Positions 8,765-19,366 of a DNA stretch of 64,000 nt are shown here, one piece after another. Each line of letters begins with the position of its first letter. The stretch's first letter is position 1. Made by a program: the position numbers and the translations under genes. This DNA is from Hyphomicrobiales bacterium (GTDB taxonomy: Bacteria; Pseudomonadota; Alphaproteobacteria; Rhizobiales; Xanthobacteraceae). The stretch spans positions 116,159 to 180,158 of the forward strand of contig JAKFYI010000015.1 in the NCBI GenBank assembly GCA_021730985.1, read 5' to 3'. The notes below the pieces were generated by a model. The model saw only the letters and a list, made by a program, of their open reading frames with translations, was not told where the DNA came from and ran no database searches.

Positions 8765-9960
8765 AGTTCGGAAAAGACCTTTCGTCCGGCCAGCACGACC
8801 AGCAATGCGCCGAAGCCCCCGATCAGCACCGCCGGAACGGCGCCGAGCCACGCCGCCATCAGGCCGGCGCGAAAATCGCCAAGCTGGTTGGAAGCAATCA
8901 CGAACAGCGAGTTCACCGCGCTGACCCGGCCGCGCGCGTCGTCCGGCGTGTGAAGCTGGATCAGCGTCATGCGGATCACCACGCTCACCATGTCGGCCAT
9001 GCCGAGCGTGGCGAGCGCCGCCATCGACAGCAAAATCGAGCGCGACAGCGCGAATACCAGGACGGCGAGACCGTACACGGCCACCGCGCCGAAGACGAGG
9101 TGCCCGACACGCCGGCCGGGCTGCCAGTTGGTCAACACGATGGCGGCGATCAGCGCGCCGACGCCGGGCGACGCGCGCAGCAAGCCCAGTCCCCACGGCC
9201 CGGTTTCGAACACGTCGCGCGCGAACACCGGCAGCAGTGCGAACACGCCGCCGAGAATCACCGCGAACAGGTCGAGCGAGATCGCGCCGAGGATGATCGG
9301 ATTGCGCCGGATGTAGGCGAAGCCCGCGAACAGCACAGTGGCACTGACCGGCTCCCGCGAGATCGTGGCGCGCTGGGCCTTCACCATTCCGATCAGCAGA
9401 GCGGAGGTGGTGTAGAGGATGCAGCACAGCGAATAGACCAGGATCGGGTTGATGGCGTAAATCAGCCCACCCAGCGCGGGGCCTGCGATCACCGCCACCT
9501 GCGTCGCCGATGCGCCCGCCGCGGTGGCGCGCGGCAGCATCGACGGCGGCACGATGCCGGGCAGCAGCGTTGTCAGCGTGGTCTGCTCGAAGGCGCGGCA
9601 GGTTCCGATCACGAAAACGATTGCGAGCAGCGCCTCGCGGCTCAGCACGCCCCACGCGGTTCCGGCGGCCAGCGTCGCGGTGGCGAGCCCGCAGGTCAGT
9701 TGGCAGATCCGCACGATGGTGCGCCGGTCGTAACGGTCGGCGACGTGCCCCGCCACCAGCACGAACAGCGCGGCGGGAACGAACTGCACCAGCCCGACCA
9801 GGCCGAGGTCGAGCGGGTTCCGCGTCAGGTCGTACATCTGCCAGCTCACCGCCACCGCCTGCATCTGCAGGGCGACGGTGCTGTTGACGCGCGTGACCCA
9901 ATAGAGCGCGAACGGCCGGTGCCGGCGAAGATGCACCGCGCTGGCGTCGTCAACAGTCAT
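8728..9960 (-). CDS. MFS transporter (EntS-like exporter family)
   Basis: 410 residues with about 12 hydrophobic segments and the MFS loop motif GHVADRYDRRTIVR between helices 2 and 3. The overall pattern (N-terminal FALYWVTRVNSTVALQMQAVAVSWQMYDLT) fits the MFS_3/EntS-like drug or siderophore exporter group in the inner membrane. It is transcribed divergently from the HWE kinase gene and converges with the amidotransferase gene. The substrate cannot be assigned. Confidence 0.86.
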   Translation of the reverse strand: MTVDDASAVHLRRHRPFALYWVTRVNSTVALQMQAVAVSWQMYDLTRNPLDLGLVGLVQFVPAALFVLVAGHVADRYDRRTIVRICQLTCGLATATLAAGTAWGVLSREALLAIVFVIGTCRAFEQTTLTTLLPGIVPPSMLPRATAAGASATQVAVIAGPALGGLIYAINPILVYSLCCILYTTSALLIGMVKAQRATISREPVSATVLFAGFAYIRRNPIILGAISLDLFAVILGGVFALLPVFARDVFETGPWGLGLLRASPGVGALIAAIVLTNWQPGRRVGHLVFGAVAVYGLAVLVFALSRSILLSMAALATLGMADMVSVVIRMTLIQLHTPDDARGRVSAVNSLFVIASNQLGDFRAGLMAAWLGAVPAVLIGGFGALLVVLAGRKVFSELYRIDTMEPPRR

Positions 9961-10156
9961 GGGAAGGGCTTCTGTCCTGCCGGCGGCGCCTGCGGAGGCT
10001 GCGCAGCCTGGAACTTATTGTACGACAGATCAGGGCCTTAGGCTGCGCGCGGACGGAACCTTTGAACTAAAATTAGCCCAATCCACCGCTCATGCTTCAA
10101 CTCATAATGTTACCATGCCAGAGGCATGGCGGCGATTCTCGCCGCTGGAGTGCGCG

Positions 10157-11614
10157 ATGCGGGACGTCAAGACCGAGCGCAGGAGGGTGTCGCCCTACAC
10201 CCTGTCGTTGGAGCAGGTGCTGCACGCCTCCGACGACATTCTCGAACTGTTGCCGATGGCGGTTTGCATCTGCGATCTGGAAGGCCGGATCGTCCAGTAC
10301 AACAGCCGTGCGGTCGAAATCTGGGGACGCACCCCGAAGCCCGGCGACACCCACGAGAGTTTCACCAGCCAGGCCAGGTTCTACACCGCCGACGGCACGC
10401 TGCTGCCGGAGTCGAGGCTGAACTACGTCCTCAAGACAAAGCAGCCCCGCCGCAACGAAGAGGTCATCGTCGATCAGCCGGACGGCTCGCGCATCGCCGT
10501 GCTGGTCAACATCGATCCGCTGCTCAACGCGCGAGGCGAGATGGTCGGCGTGGTGAACTGCTTCCAGGACATCACCGAACGCAAGCGGACGCTTGAGGCG
10601 CTGGAGCAGAGCCAGCAGGATCTGCGTCAGCAGCAGGAGCGGTGGAACGCGACCTACGAGCATGCCGCGATCGGTATCGTCGAGATCGACGCCGAAGGCC
10701 GCTTCCTGCGCGTCAACGAATCGATCTGCGACATCACCGGTCTGACGCGCGAGGAATTGCTCGGCTGGCGTCTGTTCGCGCGCACCCATCCGGACGATCG
10801 CGACGTCGATGAGGAACTCTATCGCCGGCAGGTGAAGGGCGAGATCGGGTTCTATTCGGTCGAAAAGCGATTCATCCGCAGGGACGGACGCACGATCTGG
10901 TGTTCGATCCGCTCCTCCACCGTGTGCGATGCGTCGGGCCGATTTCTCTACGGCGTGCGCGTGGTGCAGGACGTCACCGCGCGCAAGGAGGCCGACGAGC
11001 GCCAGAAGCTGCTGATGGACGAGTTGAACCACCGGGTGAAGAACACGCTCGCCACGGTGCAATCGCTCGCCACCCAGACCGCGCGCGGCACCGACTCGCC
11101 GGAGGCGTTCCGGCAGGCGTTCGAGGGCCGGTTGATCGCCCTCAGCCAGGCGCACGACCAGCTCACGCAGCGGCATTGGACCAGCGCCGATCTGCGCGGG
11201 ATCGTTACCGCGGCGACTGCGCCGTTCGCCCGCGGCAAAGACCGCGTCGTCATTGCCGGCGAGGACGTGACGGTGATGCCGCGCGTCGCGCTCTCGCTTG
11301 CCATGGTGTTCCATGAGCTGACCACCAATGCGGTGAAGTACGGCGCGCTGTCCGCGCCGGCCGGGCAGGTCGAGGTGATCTGGCGGACTGTTCCGGGCGC
11401 GGGTCAGCAGCCGCAGTTGTCGATCGAATGGCACGAGCGCGGCGGCCCGGCCGTGGCCGTGCCGACGCGGCAGGGCTTCGGCTCCCGCTTCATCGAGGGC
11501 AGCGTGGCGGCCGAACTCCGGGGCATTGCCCGGCTGCATTTCGACGCCGAGGGCCTGCGCTGCACGATCGACGTGCCGCTCGAAAGCGCGATCGCGGTGC
11601 CCGGATTCGATTGA
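10157..11614 (+). CDS. double-PAS HWE-family sensor histidine kinase
   Basis: 485 residues without membrane segments, so probably a cytoplasmic sensor. Two PAS domains (about 20-145 and 160-280, each ending in a PAC-like segment such as CFQDITERK and RVVQDVTARK) precede an HWE kinase core. The phospho-acceptor is His292 in DELNHRVKNTLA; the N box (FHELTTNAVKYGALS) and the diagnostic W-x-E (IEWHERGGP) follow. HWE kinases often feed the general stress or light responses in this order. No response regulator is adjacent. The ATG at 10157 has GGAG 6 bases upstream; ATG 10115 is the alternative. Confidence 0.9.
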   Translation: MRDVKTERRRVSPYTLSLEQVLHASDDILELLPMAVCICDLEGRIVQYNSRAVEIWGRTPKPGDTHESFTSQARFYTADGTLLPESRLNYVLKTKQPRRNEEVIVDQPDGSRIAVLVNIDPLLNARGEMVGVVNCFQDITERKRTLEALEQSQQDLRQQQERWNATYEHAAIGIVEIDAEGRFLRVNESICDITGLTREELLGWRLFARTHPDDRDVDEELYRRQVKGEIGFYSVEKRFIRRDGRTIWCSIRSSTVCDASGRFLYGVRVVQDVTARKEADERQKLLMDELNHRVKNTLATVQSLATQTARGTDSPEAFRQAFEGRLIALSQAHDQLTQRHWTSADLRGIVTAATAPFARGKDRVVIAGEDVTVMPRVALSLAMVFHELTTNAVKYGALSAPAGQVEVIWRTVPGAGQQPQLSIEWHERGGPAVAVPTRQGFGSRFIEGSVAAELRGIARLHFDAEGLRCTIDVPLESAIAVPGFD

Positions 11615-11631
11615 GGGCTGCGCTTTCCGGC

Positions 11632-11668
11632 AAAAAAGCCCGCCTTCGTCCTTTGGGCCTCGGCGGGC
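11632..11668 (-). terminator. rho-independent terminator after tRNA-Ala
   Basis: Read on the minus strand, a 7-bp GC stem (GCCCGCC/GGCGGGC) with a 17-base loop is followed by six T. It lies just downstream of the minus-strand tRNA-Ala gene and past the end of the convergent kinase gene. Confidence 0.75.
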
Positions 11669-11722
11669 AGCCTTCGCGGATCAGTTGGCTTGCCAACCGA
11701 AGCGGCCGGAGGCCGCGAAGGT

Positions 11723-11798
11723 TGGTGGAGCCAGGCGGGATCGAACCGCCGACCTCCTCATTGCGAACGAGGCGCTCTCCCAGCTGAGCTATGGCCCC
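11723..11798 (-). tRNA. tRNA-Ala (anticodon CGC)
   Basis: A complete 76-base cloverleaf on the minus strand, including the encoded 3' CCA. The acceptor stem GGGGCCA/TGGCTCC pairs with one G-U, the D arm reads GCTCAGCTGGGAGAGC, the anticodon loop TTCGCAA gives CGC (reads GCG), and the T arm carries GGTTCGATCC. The body matches the usual bacterial tRNA-Ala pattern. A rho-independent terminator lies about 55 bases downstream. Confidence 0.95.
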
Positions 11799-11957
11799 TA
11801 CCGAGGGCGCGGATTTGGTGCGCCCAGCAGCGAGTGGGCGCCATTTAGGCCCCGGGGTGCGCGGAGTCAAGAATGCCCGCCGGCGTGCCCGCCCGGTCGG
11901 CTTGTTTGCCGGCGGGCGACCCGTTAACGTCCCGCAACGTTCGGAACCGACATCATT

Positions 11958-12248
11958 ATGCGCTCCATCCTCTACGTCATCCTGCTGGTGCTCGACCTCT
12001 ACATCTGGCTGCTGATCGCGTCCGCCATCCTGTCGTGGCTGGTCGCGTTCAACGTGGTCAACGCGCGGAACCAGTTCGTCGCGATGGTAGGGGATTTCCT
12101 GTTCCGGATCACCGAGCCGGTGCTGCGGCCGATCCGCAATGTCATGCCCAACCTCGGCGGCATCGACCTTTCGCCGGTGATCGTCATCCTGCTGATCATC
12201 CTGATCAAGGACATCATCGTCCGTTACATCTATCCGGCGGTGATCTGA
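11958..12248 (+). CDS. YggT family membrane protein
   Basis: 96 residues with two hydrophobic segments (about 4-28 and 68-90) and the YggT-family core ITEPVLRPIRNVMPNLGGIDLSPVIV. YggT proteins are small inner-membrane proteins, implicated in some bacteria in osmotic or potassium stress and cell envelope functions, but with no settled biochemical role. Genes for DUF167/YggU proteins commonly follow yggT; here only a 24-codon remnant-like frame is found before folD. Confidence 0.9.
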   Translation: MRSILYVILLVLDLYIWLLIASAILSWLVAFNVVNARNQFVAMVGDFLFRITEPVLRPIRNVMPNLGGIDLSPVIVILLIILIKDIIVRYIYPAVI

Positions 12249-12253
12249 GCCCG

Positions 12254-12328
12254 ATGAGCGGGCCGGGCGCCGCGTCGCGCCCTTGGTCCGTGACCGCAGC
12301 GCTGGAGAAGATCGCTGACGTGCGCTAA
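12254..12328 (+). pseudogene. possible internally deleted DUF167 (YggU) gene
   Basis: A 24-codon frame begins 5 bases after the yggT stop, at the place where a DUF167/YggU gene (about 100 codons) normally sits. Its first half (MSGPGAASRPWSVTA) resembles a YggU N-terminus with the Pro-Trp-Ser-x-Thr turn, and its last residues (ALEKIADVR) resemble the family's C-terminal helix. The likeliest reading is one internal deletion that joined the two ends in frame. The match is judged by eye from a short peptide and could be chance. Confidence 0.45.
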
Positions 12329-12337
12329 CAATTCCGC

Positions 12338-13222
12338 ATGACCGCACGCATCATCGACGGCAAGGCCATCGCGGCAGACCTGCGCGTCAAGGTGGCGGGC
12401 GAGGTGCGGCGGCTCGCCAAGCAGCACGGCGTCACGCCGGGGCTTGCGGTCGTGCTGGCCGGCAACAATCCCGCGAGCGAGTCCTACGTCGGCAGCAAAG
12501 CCAAGGCCACGCTTGAGACCGGCATGCGTTCGTTCGATCACCGGCTGCCGGACACAGTGAGCCAGGACGAGTTGCTCGCGCTGGTGGGGCGGTTGAATGC
12601 CGATCCGGAGGTGCATGGCATTCTGGTGCAGCTTCCGCTGCCGCCGCAGGTCGACGCCCAGGCCGTGCTCAACGCCATCGATCCGGCGAAGGATGTCGAT
12701 GGGTTTCACCCGGTCAATGCGGGCCGGCTGGCAACGGGACTGAACGCGCTGACGCCCTGCACGCCGCTCGGCTGCATCATGCTGGCGAAGACCGTGCATG
12801 ATTCGCTGGCCGGCCTTGAGGCGGTGGTGGTCGGCCGCTCCAACATCGTCGGCAAGCCGGTGGCGCAACTTCTGCTCGCAGAGAACGCCACCGTCACGGT
12901 GACGCATTCCAGGACGCGCGACCTGCCGGATATGTGCCGGCGCGCCGATCTGCTGATCGCTGCGATCGGGCGGCCCGAGATGGTTCGCGGCGACTGGATC
13001 AAGCCGGGCGCGACGGTGATCGATGTCGGTATCAATCGCGTGCAGACAGCGGGCGGCAAGAGCCGTCTGGTCGGTGACGTGGCATTCGCGGAGGCCGTCG
13101 CGGTGGCGGGCGCGATCACGCCGGTGCCGGGTGGCGTCGGGCCGATGACCATTGCCTGCCTGATGGTGAACACGGTGCGCGCCGCTTGCGCCATCGCGGG
13201 ACTTCCGAAGCCTTCGGTTTGA
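12338..13222 (+). CDS. folD: FolD bifunctional methylenetetrahydrofolate dehydrogenase/cyclohydrolase
   Basis: 294 residues, normal length. FolD interconverts 5,10-methylene-, 5,10-methenyl- and 10-formyl-tetrahydrofolate with NADP in the cytoplasm. Visible marks are SYVGSKAKA with the active-site Lys in the YxxxK arrangement, the [10 protein letters not shown] motif, [13 protein letters not shown], the Rossmann segment [18 protein letters not shown] and the closing [14 protein letters not shown]. It follows yggT and the DUF167 remnant in the same direction and ends 32 bases before the next gene. Confidence 0.97.
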   Translation: MTARIIDGKAIAADLRVKVAGEVRRLAKQHGVTPGLAVVLAGNNPASESYVGSKAKATLETGMRSFDHRLPDTVSQDELLALVGRLNADPEVHGILVQLPLPPQVDAQAVLNAIDPAKDVDGFHPVNAGRLATGLNALTPCTPLGCIMLAKTVHDSLAGLEAVVVGRSNIVGKPVAQLLLAENATVTVTHSRTRDLPDMCRRADLLIAAIGRPEMVRGDWIKPGATVIDVGINRVQTAGGKSRLVGDVAFAEAVAVAGAITPVPGGVGPMTIACLMVNTVRAACAIAGLPKPSV

Positions 13223-13254
13223 ACCGGCGCGGGGCATCGCGCGATAGAGGTCCG

Positions 13255-13869
13255 ATGAAGCACGCAGCCCGAGCGCTCGCGATGACCGGCCTCGCGCTGG
13301 CCGTTCTCGCCTGTCTCGGCAGCGCACCCGCGGCGAGCCAGACCGTCACCCGCGTTTTCACGCCGCTCGATTCCGACAAATGCCGTCACACCAAGGGCCG
13401 GGCCGAAGAGGACTACGGCTCCTGGCGCTGCGCCGGTCATGGCGGCATCGAGGTCTATCTCAGCGCCGGTGATCAGCGCATGCAGGTCAGCTTCGGCCGC
13501 AATGCTTCGCGCGAGCCGGCGGCCCGCCAAACCTTCCCGCGCTTCAACAGTGCCTACAAAGGCACCATCGAATGGCGGATCGAGACTCCGCCGAGCGGCA
13601 AGCCGCGCGCCTTCGCCACCGTCCTGCGCTGGAACGTGAAGCTTGAGGACGATGAGCGCGACACCACCGGCCGGGTGCTGGTGGTGACGAGGCTGGGGCC
13701 GGGCGGCATCTGCCATGTCGGCTATGTCGATGCCCGCGCCAATCCGAATGCCAACGAACTGGCGCAGCAGATCGCCGACGACAAGGCGCGCGGCTTCAAG
13801 TGCGGTTCCGACAAGCCCGTGGTGGCCGGCAAGGTCATGCCGGGGCTCACCATGCCCAAGGCGGAATAG
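13255..13869 (+). CDS. hypothetical secreted protein
   Basis: Not recognised by name. 204 residues from the ATG at 13255, which has GAGG just upstream. A signal peptide with cleavage near APAASQ is followed by a soluble domain with four cysteines (CRHTKGRAEEDYGSWRCAGHGG, a GGICHVGYVDARAN segment and a final FKCGSDKP). The last part resembles a short domain often seen in alphaproteobacterial periplasmic proteins. It ends just before a terminator oriented for the opposite strand. Confidence 0.75.
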   Translation: MKHAARALAMTGLALAVLACLGSAPAASQTVTRVFTPLDSDKCRHTKGRAEEDYGSWRCAGHGGIEVYLSAGDQRMQVSFGRNASREPAARQTFPRFNSAYKGTIEWRIETPPSGKPRAFATVLRWNVKLEDDERDTTGRVLVVTRLGPGGICHVGYVDARANPNANELAQQIADDKARGFKCGSDKPVVAGKVMPGLTMPKAE

Positions 13870-13874
13870 CAGAT

Positions 13875-13904
13875 AAAAAAATGCCCGCTCCGAGGAGCGG
13901 GCAT
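13875..13904 (-). terminator. rho-independent terminator of the GNAT gene
   Basis: An 11-bp stem ATGCCCGCTCC/GGAGCGGGCAT with a minimal loop; read on the minus strand it is followed by seven T. It closes the minus-strand acetyltransferase gene and may also separate it from the convergent secreted-protein gene. Confidence 0.88.
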
Positions 13905-13936
13905 TCAGGTATCAAGCCTGATCGGCCGAATTCGTG

Positions 13937-14446
13937 TCAGCCGTTCCAGGCGTAGGCAACCTTGTCGAGACTGCGTTCGCCGAAGCGCTCCGAAGAGCGG
14001 GCGACAGCCTTTCCGCCGAGTGTTCGATAGAACTCGACGGCCGGATCGTTGTCGGATAGCGCCCAGACCACAAGGCTTTTGAGCCCGGTCTGGCACAGGT
14101 CGCGGCGCGCCGAGGTGAACAGGCGGCGGCCGAAGCCGAGGCCCTGATATTCGGGGCGCAGATAAAGCTCGTAGATCTCGCCGTCGTAGAACAGGCTTCG
14201 CGCCCGGTTGCGGCCGTAGTTGGCGTAGCCCGCAACCTTGTCGCCGAACGCCAGCAGCGAGATGCGGCTGCCCTTGCGAATCGCGCTGTCCCACCACTCG
14301 GGGCCGCGGCGCGTGATCAGCTTGTCGAGTTCGATGCCGGGGATGATGCCCTGATAGGCGGCACGCCAGGCTTCATCGTGAGTTTCCGCGATAGCCGTCG
14401 CGTCGGACGGCTTAGCGCGGCGAATCTCGATGAGGACTGTGCTCAT
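13937..14446 (-). CDS. GNAT family N-acetyltransferase
   Basis: 169 residues from ATG 14446 (an in-frame ATG 36 bases upstream is less likely). The GNAT fold is shown by the acetyl-CoA loop LYLRPEYQGLGFGRRLF (Q-x-x-G-x-G form) and the following helix and strand, with VVWALSDNDPAVEFYRTLGG typical of the C-terminal half. GNAT enzymes transfer acetyl groups to amines; the acceptor is unknown. It is a single gene with its own terminator. Confidence 0.85.
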   Translation of the reverse strand: MSTVLIEIRRAKPSDATAIAETHDEAWRAAYQGIIPGIELDKLITRRGPEWWDSAIRKGSRISLLAFGDKVAGYANYGRNRARSLFYDGEIYELYLRPEYQGLGFGRRLFTSARRDLCQTGLKSLVVWALSDNDPAVEFYRTLGGKAVARSSERFGERSLDKVAYAWNG

Positions 14447-14836
14447 GCGCGGAGTATGAGCAAGCGAGTCGCGGCGCTTCAAGTGTTACGTTGAACATTC
14501 GAAAATCGATGTGGATTACCTCCACTTTTTGCGCGGTGGGTTCGACGATCGACTCCGCGAGAAGCGGCAACAGTTCTGCACTTTCGCGGCGTGTGGCGTC
14601 GGCGACACGCGCGCAAATCAAAATCGGATTCGGATCGGCCGCGCGCCCCGATCCTTGTGACGAATCAGTGCGTAAGCGAAAATTTCGGGCTGCAAAGGCG
14701 AATCACTTTGCGATCTGATTCTCGGTCTGGGCGCCGCTGCGCCGGTCCCATGCGAGATGCCGGCGTTGTTCACACGGCGTGTGAACAACGAGGATGGGTG
14801 GGGGCTTGACGCGGAATTTACAAGCGAGGCGAGGGA
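14447..14836. other. 390-bp spacer without a convincing gene
   Basis: Between the divergent GNAT start and the end of typA. Short frames on both strands lack ribosome sites and recognisable sequence. The one notable item is the 25-bp palindrome at 14765-14789. Part of the spacer should hold the GNAT promoter. Confidence 0.6.
14765..14789. repeat. 25-bp perfect palindrome downstream of typA
   Basis: Two perfect 11-base arms (GTTGTTCACAC and its complement) around a 3-base GGC centre. There is no T-run on either side, so it is not a standard rho-independent terminator. It could be an operator, an mRNA 3' stabilising hairpin for typA, or a repeat unit. Confidence 0.7.
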
Positions 14837-16663
<1,827 letters not shown>

Positions 16664-16834
16664 GACGGTTCCGGAAACCAAGCGCGGGCCCACCGGGCCC
16701 GCTGCTGCTGCGGTGCAATAAAGGATCGGGCAGGCGGAAGCAACCACCGCGCGAGGCCGGGGCGGTTTACCGGCCGGGTCCGCGGGGCGTTCCCTGATAT
16801 GATGCTCGCAGGGTTAATGCACAAGGAAGCCGCC

Positions 16835-17128
16835 ATGCGCCAGAAACTTGTCGGCCAGGCCCGCGCCGACGCCCTCAAGGCCCTGACCGGGTGGAGCGAG
16901 GTTCAGGGCCGCGACGCCATTACCCGAAAATTCGTGTTCAAGGACTTCAACGAGGCGTTTGGCTTCATGAGCCGGGCCGCGCTGGTCGCCGAAAAGATGG
17001 ATCACCATCCCGAGTGGTTCAACGTCTACAAGACCGTCGAGGTGACGCTTTCGACCCATGACGCCGGTGGCCTCACCGAGCTCGACGTCAAGCTCGCCAC
17101 CGCCATGAACGCGATCGCCGGGCCCTAA
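16835..17128 (+). CDS. phhB: pterin-4a-carbinolamine dehydratase
   Basis: 97 residues, standard length. It dehydrates 4a-hydroxytetrahydrobiopterin in pterin recycling, usually serving phenylalanine hydroxylase. The conserved block [17 protein letters not shown] and [11 protein letters not shown] carry the catalytic histidines. The ATG at 16835 has AAGGA 8 bases upstream. No phenylalanine hydroxylase gene is adjacent, so the physiological partner here is uncertain; the symbol reflects the family only. Confidence 0.92.
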   Translation: MRQKLVGQARADALKALTGWSEVQGRDAITRKFVFKDFNEAFGFMSRAALVAEKMDHHPEWFNVYKTVEVTLSTHDAGGLTELDVKLATAMNAIAGP

Positions 17129-17208
17129 GCTTTCGCCCGCTGCCTTGCCGCCGACAAAATCCATTCCCATTTTTATGTCGGATGGCGGCGCAGGTCTGGA
17201 GTGGCGGA

Positions 17209-17589
17209 ATGAGCACGGGCGGTGCGGCAGAGTGGAGCGGCGACGAGCATTCGCGCGAGAAGCTGGCGCGCGACGAGGCCATCGTCCGCAAGGATTTCTG
17301 GAGCAAGCTGCAACGCTTTGCCGCAAAGCTTCCGTTCGCCGAGGATTTGCTGACGGCCTACTACTGTGCGTTTGACCGCAACACGCCGAACCATGTGCGC
17401 GCGGTGCTGCTCGGCGCGCTGGCCTACTTCATCCTGCCGCTCGATTTCCTGCCGGATGTGCTGCCGATCGTCGGCTTCACCGATGATGCCGCGCTGATCG
17501 CAGGCGCGATCCGGCTGATCTGGGTTCACATCACGCCCGATCATCGCGATGCCGCGCGCCAGGCGCTGACGCGGTTGAGCGAGAAGTAA
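17209..17589 (+). CDS. YkvA family (DUF1232) membrane protein
   Basis: 126 residues from the ATG at 17209; an earlier start at 17182 would add 9. The DUF1232 hallmark is present as a hydrophobic hairpin around AYFILPLDFLPDVLPIVGFTDD, preceded by a charged helix (KLARDEAIVRKDFWSKL). These proteins are small membrane-associated proteins of unknown function. It lies tail to tail with the quinone oxidoreductase gene, 8 bases apart. Confidence 0.85.
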   Translation: MSTGGAAEWSGDEHSREKLARDEAIVRKDFWSKLQRFAAKLPFAEDLLTAYYCAFDRNTPNHVRAVLLGALAYFILPLDFLPDVLPIVGFTDDAALIAGAIRLIWVHITPDHRDAARQALTRLSEK

Positions 17590-17597
17590 CTTCGCCG

Positions 17598-18572
17598 CTA
17601 CATCGTCAGCACGGCCTTGCCCATCACCTTGCGCGTGGCGATGTCGTCGAGCGCGCGCTTCGCGTCGGCAAGCGGATAGGTCGCGTGGACATGCGCGCTG
17701 AGCTTGCCTTCGGCGCACCAGCGCACCAGGTCGTCCATGTTGGCGCGGTGTTCGTCCGGTTCGCGTTCGGTCCATGAGCCCCAGAACACGCCGCGGATGT
17801 CGCAACTCTTCAGCAGCACCAGGTTGAGCGGCAGCTTCGGGATTTCGCCCGCGGCGAAGCCGACCACCAGGAAGCGGCCCTCCCAGGCGATCGAGCGCAC
17901 CGCCGCCTCCGCATAGACGCCGCCGACCGGGTCGTAGATCACATCGATGCCGTGCTCGCCGCCGAGCCGCTTGAGCGCGTCGCGCAGATCGGACGTGCCG
18001 TAGTTCACCGTCTCGTCGGCGCCGTGCTCGCGGGCGAACGCAAGCTTGTCGTCCGACGAGGCGCAGGCGATGACGCGTGCGCCCATCAGCTTGCCGAGCT
18101 CGACCGCGGCGAGGCCAACGCCGCCCGACGCGCCGAGCACGGCGAGCGTTTCGCCGCGTTCGAGGCCGGCGCGATTCTTCAGGGCGTAGTACGAGGTGCC
18201 GTAGGTCACGCTCAGACCGGACGCGCGGTCGAAGTCGAGCGCGTCGGGCAGCCTGGTCAGCCGGTCGGCGGCGATGGCGATCCGCTCGCGGGCGGCGCCA
18301 TAGCGGGCGTAGCCGGTCACCCGGTCGCCCACTTTCAGGTCCGAGGTGGCCGATCCGAGGCTCTCGACCGTGCCCGCGAACTCCGCGCCGGGCGAGAACG
18401 GAAACGCGGGCTTGTACTGGTACTTTCCGGCGATGATCAGCGTGTCGAAAAAATTGAGCGCCGCGGCGGCGACCCGGACCACCGCCTCGCCGGGCCCGGC
18501 CACCGGGTCCGGCAGATCGGCCAGTTCGAGATCGTCGGGCGTCCCGGCGCGGGTACACAGAAGGGCTTTCAT
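17598..18572 (-). CDS. NADPH:quinone oxidoreductase family (zinc-type MDR) protein
   Basis: 324 residues from the ATG at 18572, where MKALLCTRAG opens the fold. It is a medium-chain dehydrogenase/reductase of the quinone-reductase branch: substrate domain with AALNFFDTLIIAGKYQYKP and FSPGAEFAGTVESLG, and the Rossmann motif VLGASGGVGLAAVELGK. The structural zinc cysteines are absent, as in QOR proteins. It probably reduces quinones or enones with NADPH; the substrate is unknown. Confidence 0.9.
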   Translation of the reverse strand: MKALLCTRAGTPDDLELADLPDPVAGPGEAVVRVAAAALNFFDTLIIAGKYQYKPAFPFSPGAEFAGTVESLGSATSDLKVGDRVTGYARYGAARERIAIAADRLTRLPDALDFDRASGLSVTYGTSYYALKNRAGLERGETLAVLGASGGVGLAAVELGKLMGARVIACASSDDKLAFAREHGADETVNYGTSDLRDALKRLGGEHGIDVIYDPVGGVYAEAAVRSIAWEGRFLVVGFAAGEIPKLPLNLVLLKSCDIRGVFWGSWTEREPDEHRANMDDLVRWCAEGKLSAHVHATYPLADAKRALDDIATRKVMGKAVLTM

Positions 18573-18721
18573 GTCGCGATTATCCAGATTCTGCCTGCAT
18601 TCTGGGAGGCCCATCGGGTCAAACCCCAGGCGCGGCGCCATGCGGCCTTCACAATCCTGATTTTGCCCATTATTTCGCTATACTTGATTTGAAGCGCCAC
18701 CGTTCGCCGGCCCGAGGGTTG

Positions 18722-19330
18722 ATGATCTTGAAAAGACACGTCCAGCTCGTCCCCCCGCTGCTTGTTGTTGCGGCGCTCATGTTGGCCACCGCGGCATCCG
18801 CGCAACCCGCACCGGCGAAGCCTGCCGCGCCAAAGCCGGCAGCGGCAGCACCCGCCGCACCGCCCAGCCCCACGGCGCAGGCCACTTTGCTTGGCCAGTA
18901 CGGCGACTGGGGCGCGTACACCGCGACCCCCGGTGGCCGCAAGGTCTGCTTCGCGCTGTCCAAGCCGACCTCGACAGTCGATAACCCGCCGAACCGGCGC
19001 ACCGCCGCCAACCCGGTCTATATGTTCATTTCGACGCGCCCTTCGGAAAAAGTGAAGGACGAGGTGTCGATGCTGGTCACCGGCTACCAGCTCAAGCCGA
19101 ACACCGACGCCAGCTTGGCGATCGGCAGCGCGGCATTTGCCATGTACACGCAGAACGACGGCGCCTGGGTGAAGAACGCCGCCGACGAAACGCGCCTGCT
19201 CGACGCCCTGCGCAAGGGCCCCGAACTGGTGATCAAGGCGACGACCTCGCGCGGAACTCAGACCGCCGACACGTTCTCGCTCAAGGGCATCGGCCAGGCG
19301 CTGGATCGCGTCGGCCAGGAATGCAGGTAG
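18722..19330 (+). CDS. invasion-associated locus B (IalB) family protein
   Basis: 202 residues, secreted: signal peptide ending near ASAQ, then a Pro/Ala-rich linker (about 25-55) and the IalB domain (LGQYGDWGAYTA, VCFALSKPT, FISTRPSEKVKDEVSMLVTGY). IalB proteins are periplasmic or envelope proteins; the Bartonella member aids erythrocyte entry, while free-living relatives have no known role. The ATG at 18722 has GAGGG a few bases upstream. Confidence 0.87.
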   Translation: MILKRHVQLVPPLLVVAALMLATAASAQPAPAKPAAPKPAAAAPAAPPSPTAQATLLGQYGDWGAYTATPGGRKVCFALSKPTSTVDNPPNRRTAANPVYMFISTRPSEKVKDEVSMLVTGYQLKPNTDASLAIGSAAFAMYTQNDGAWVKNAADETRLLDALRKGPELVIKATTSRGTQTADTFSLKGIGQALDRVGQECR

Positions 19331-19366
19331 AGTAAGTCAACGCGCGGCACGCGCCGCGCCGGTTCA

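Noticed and set aside
10055..10082. GGAAC before the HWE kinase as an EcfG promoter
   Set aside because: After 16 or 17 bases the sequence is CCCA/CCAA rather than CGTT, so the -10 element is absent.
14491..14718. Short open frames on both strands between the GNAT gene and typA
   Set aside because: No ribosome sites, no hydrophobic or conserved pattern, and they overlap each other.
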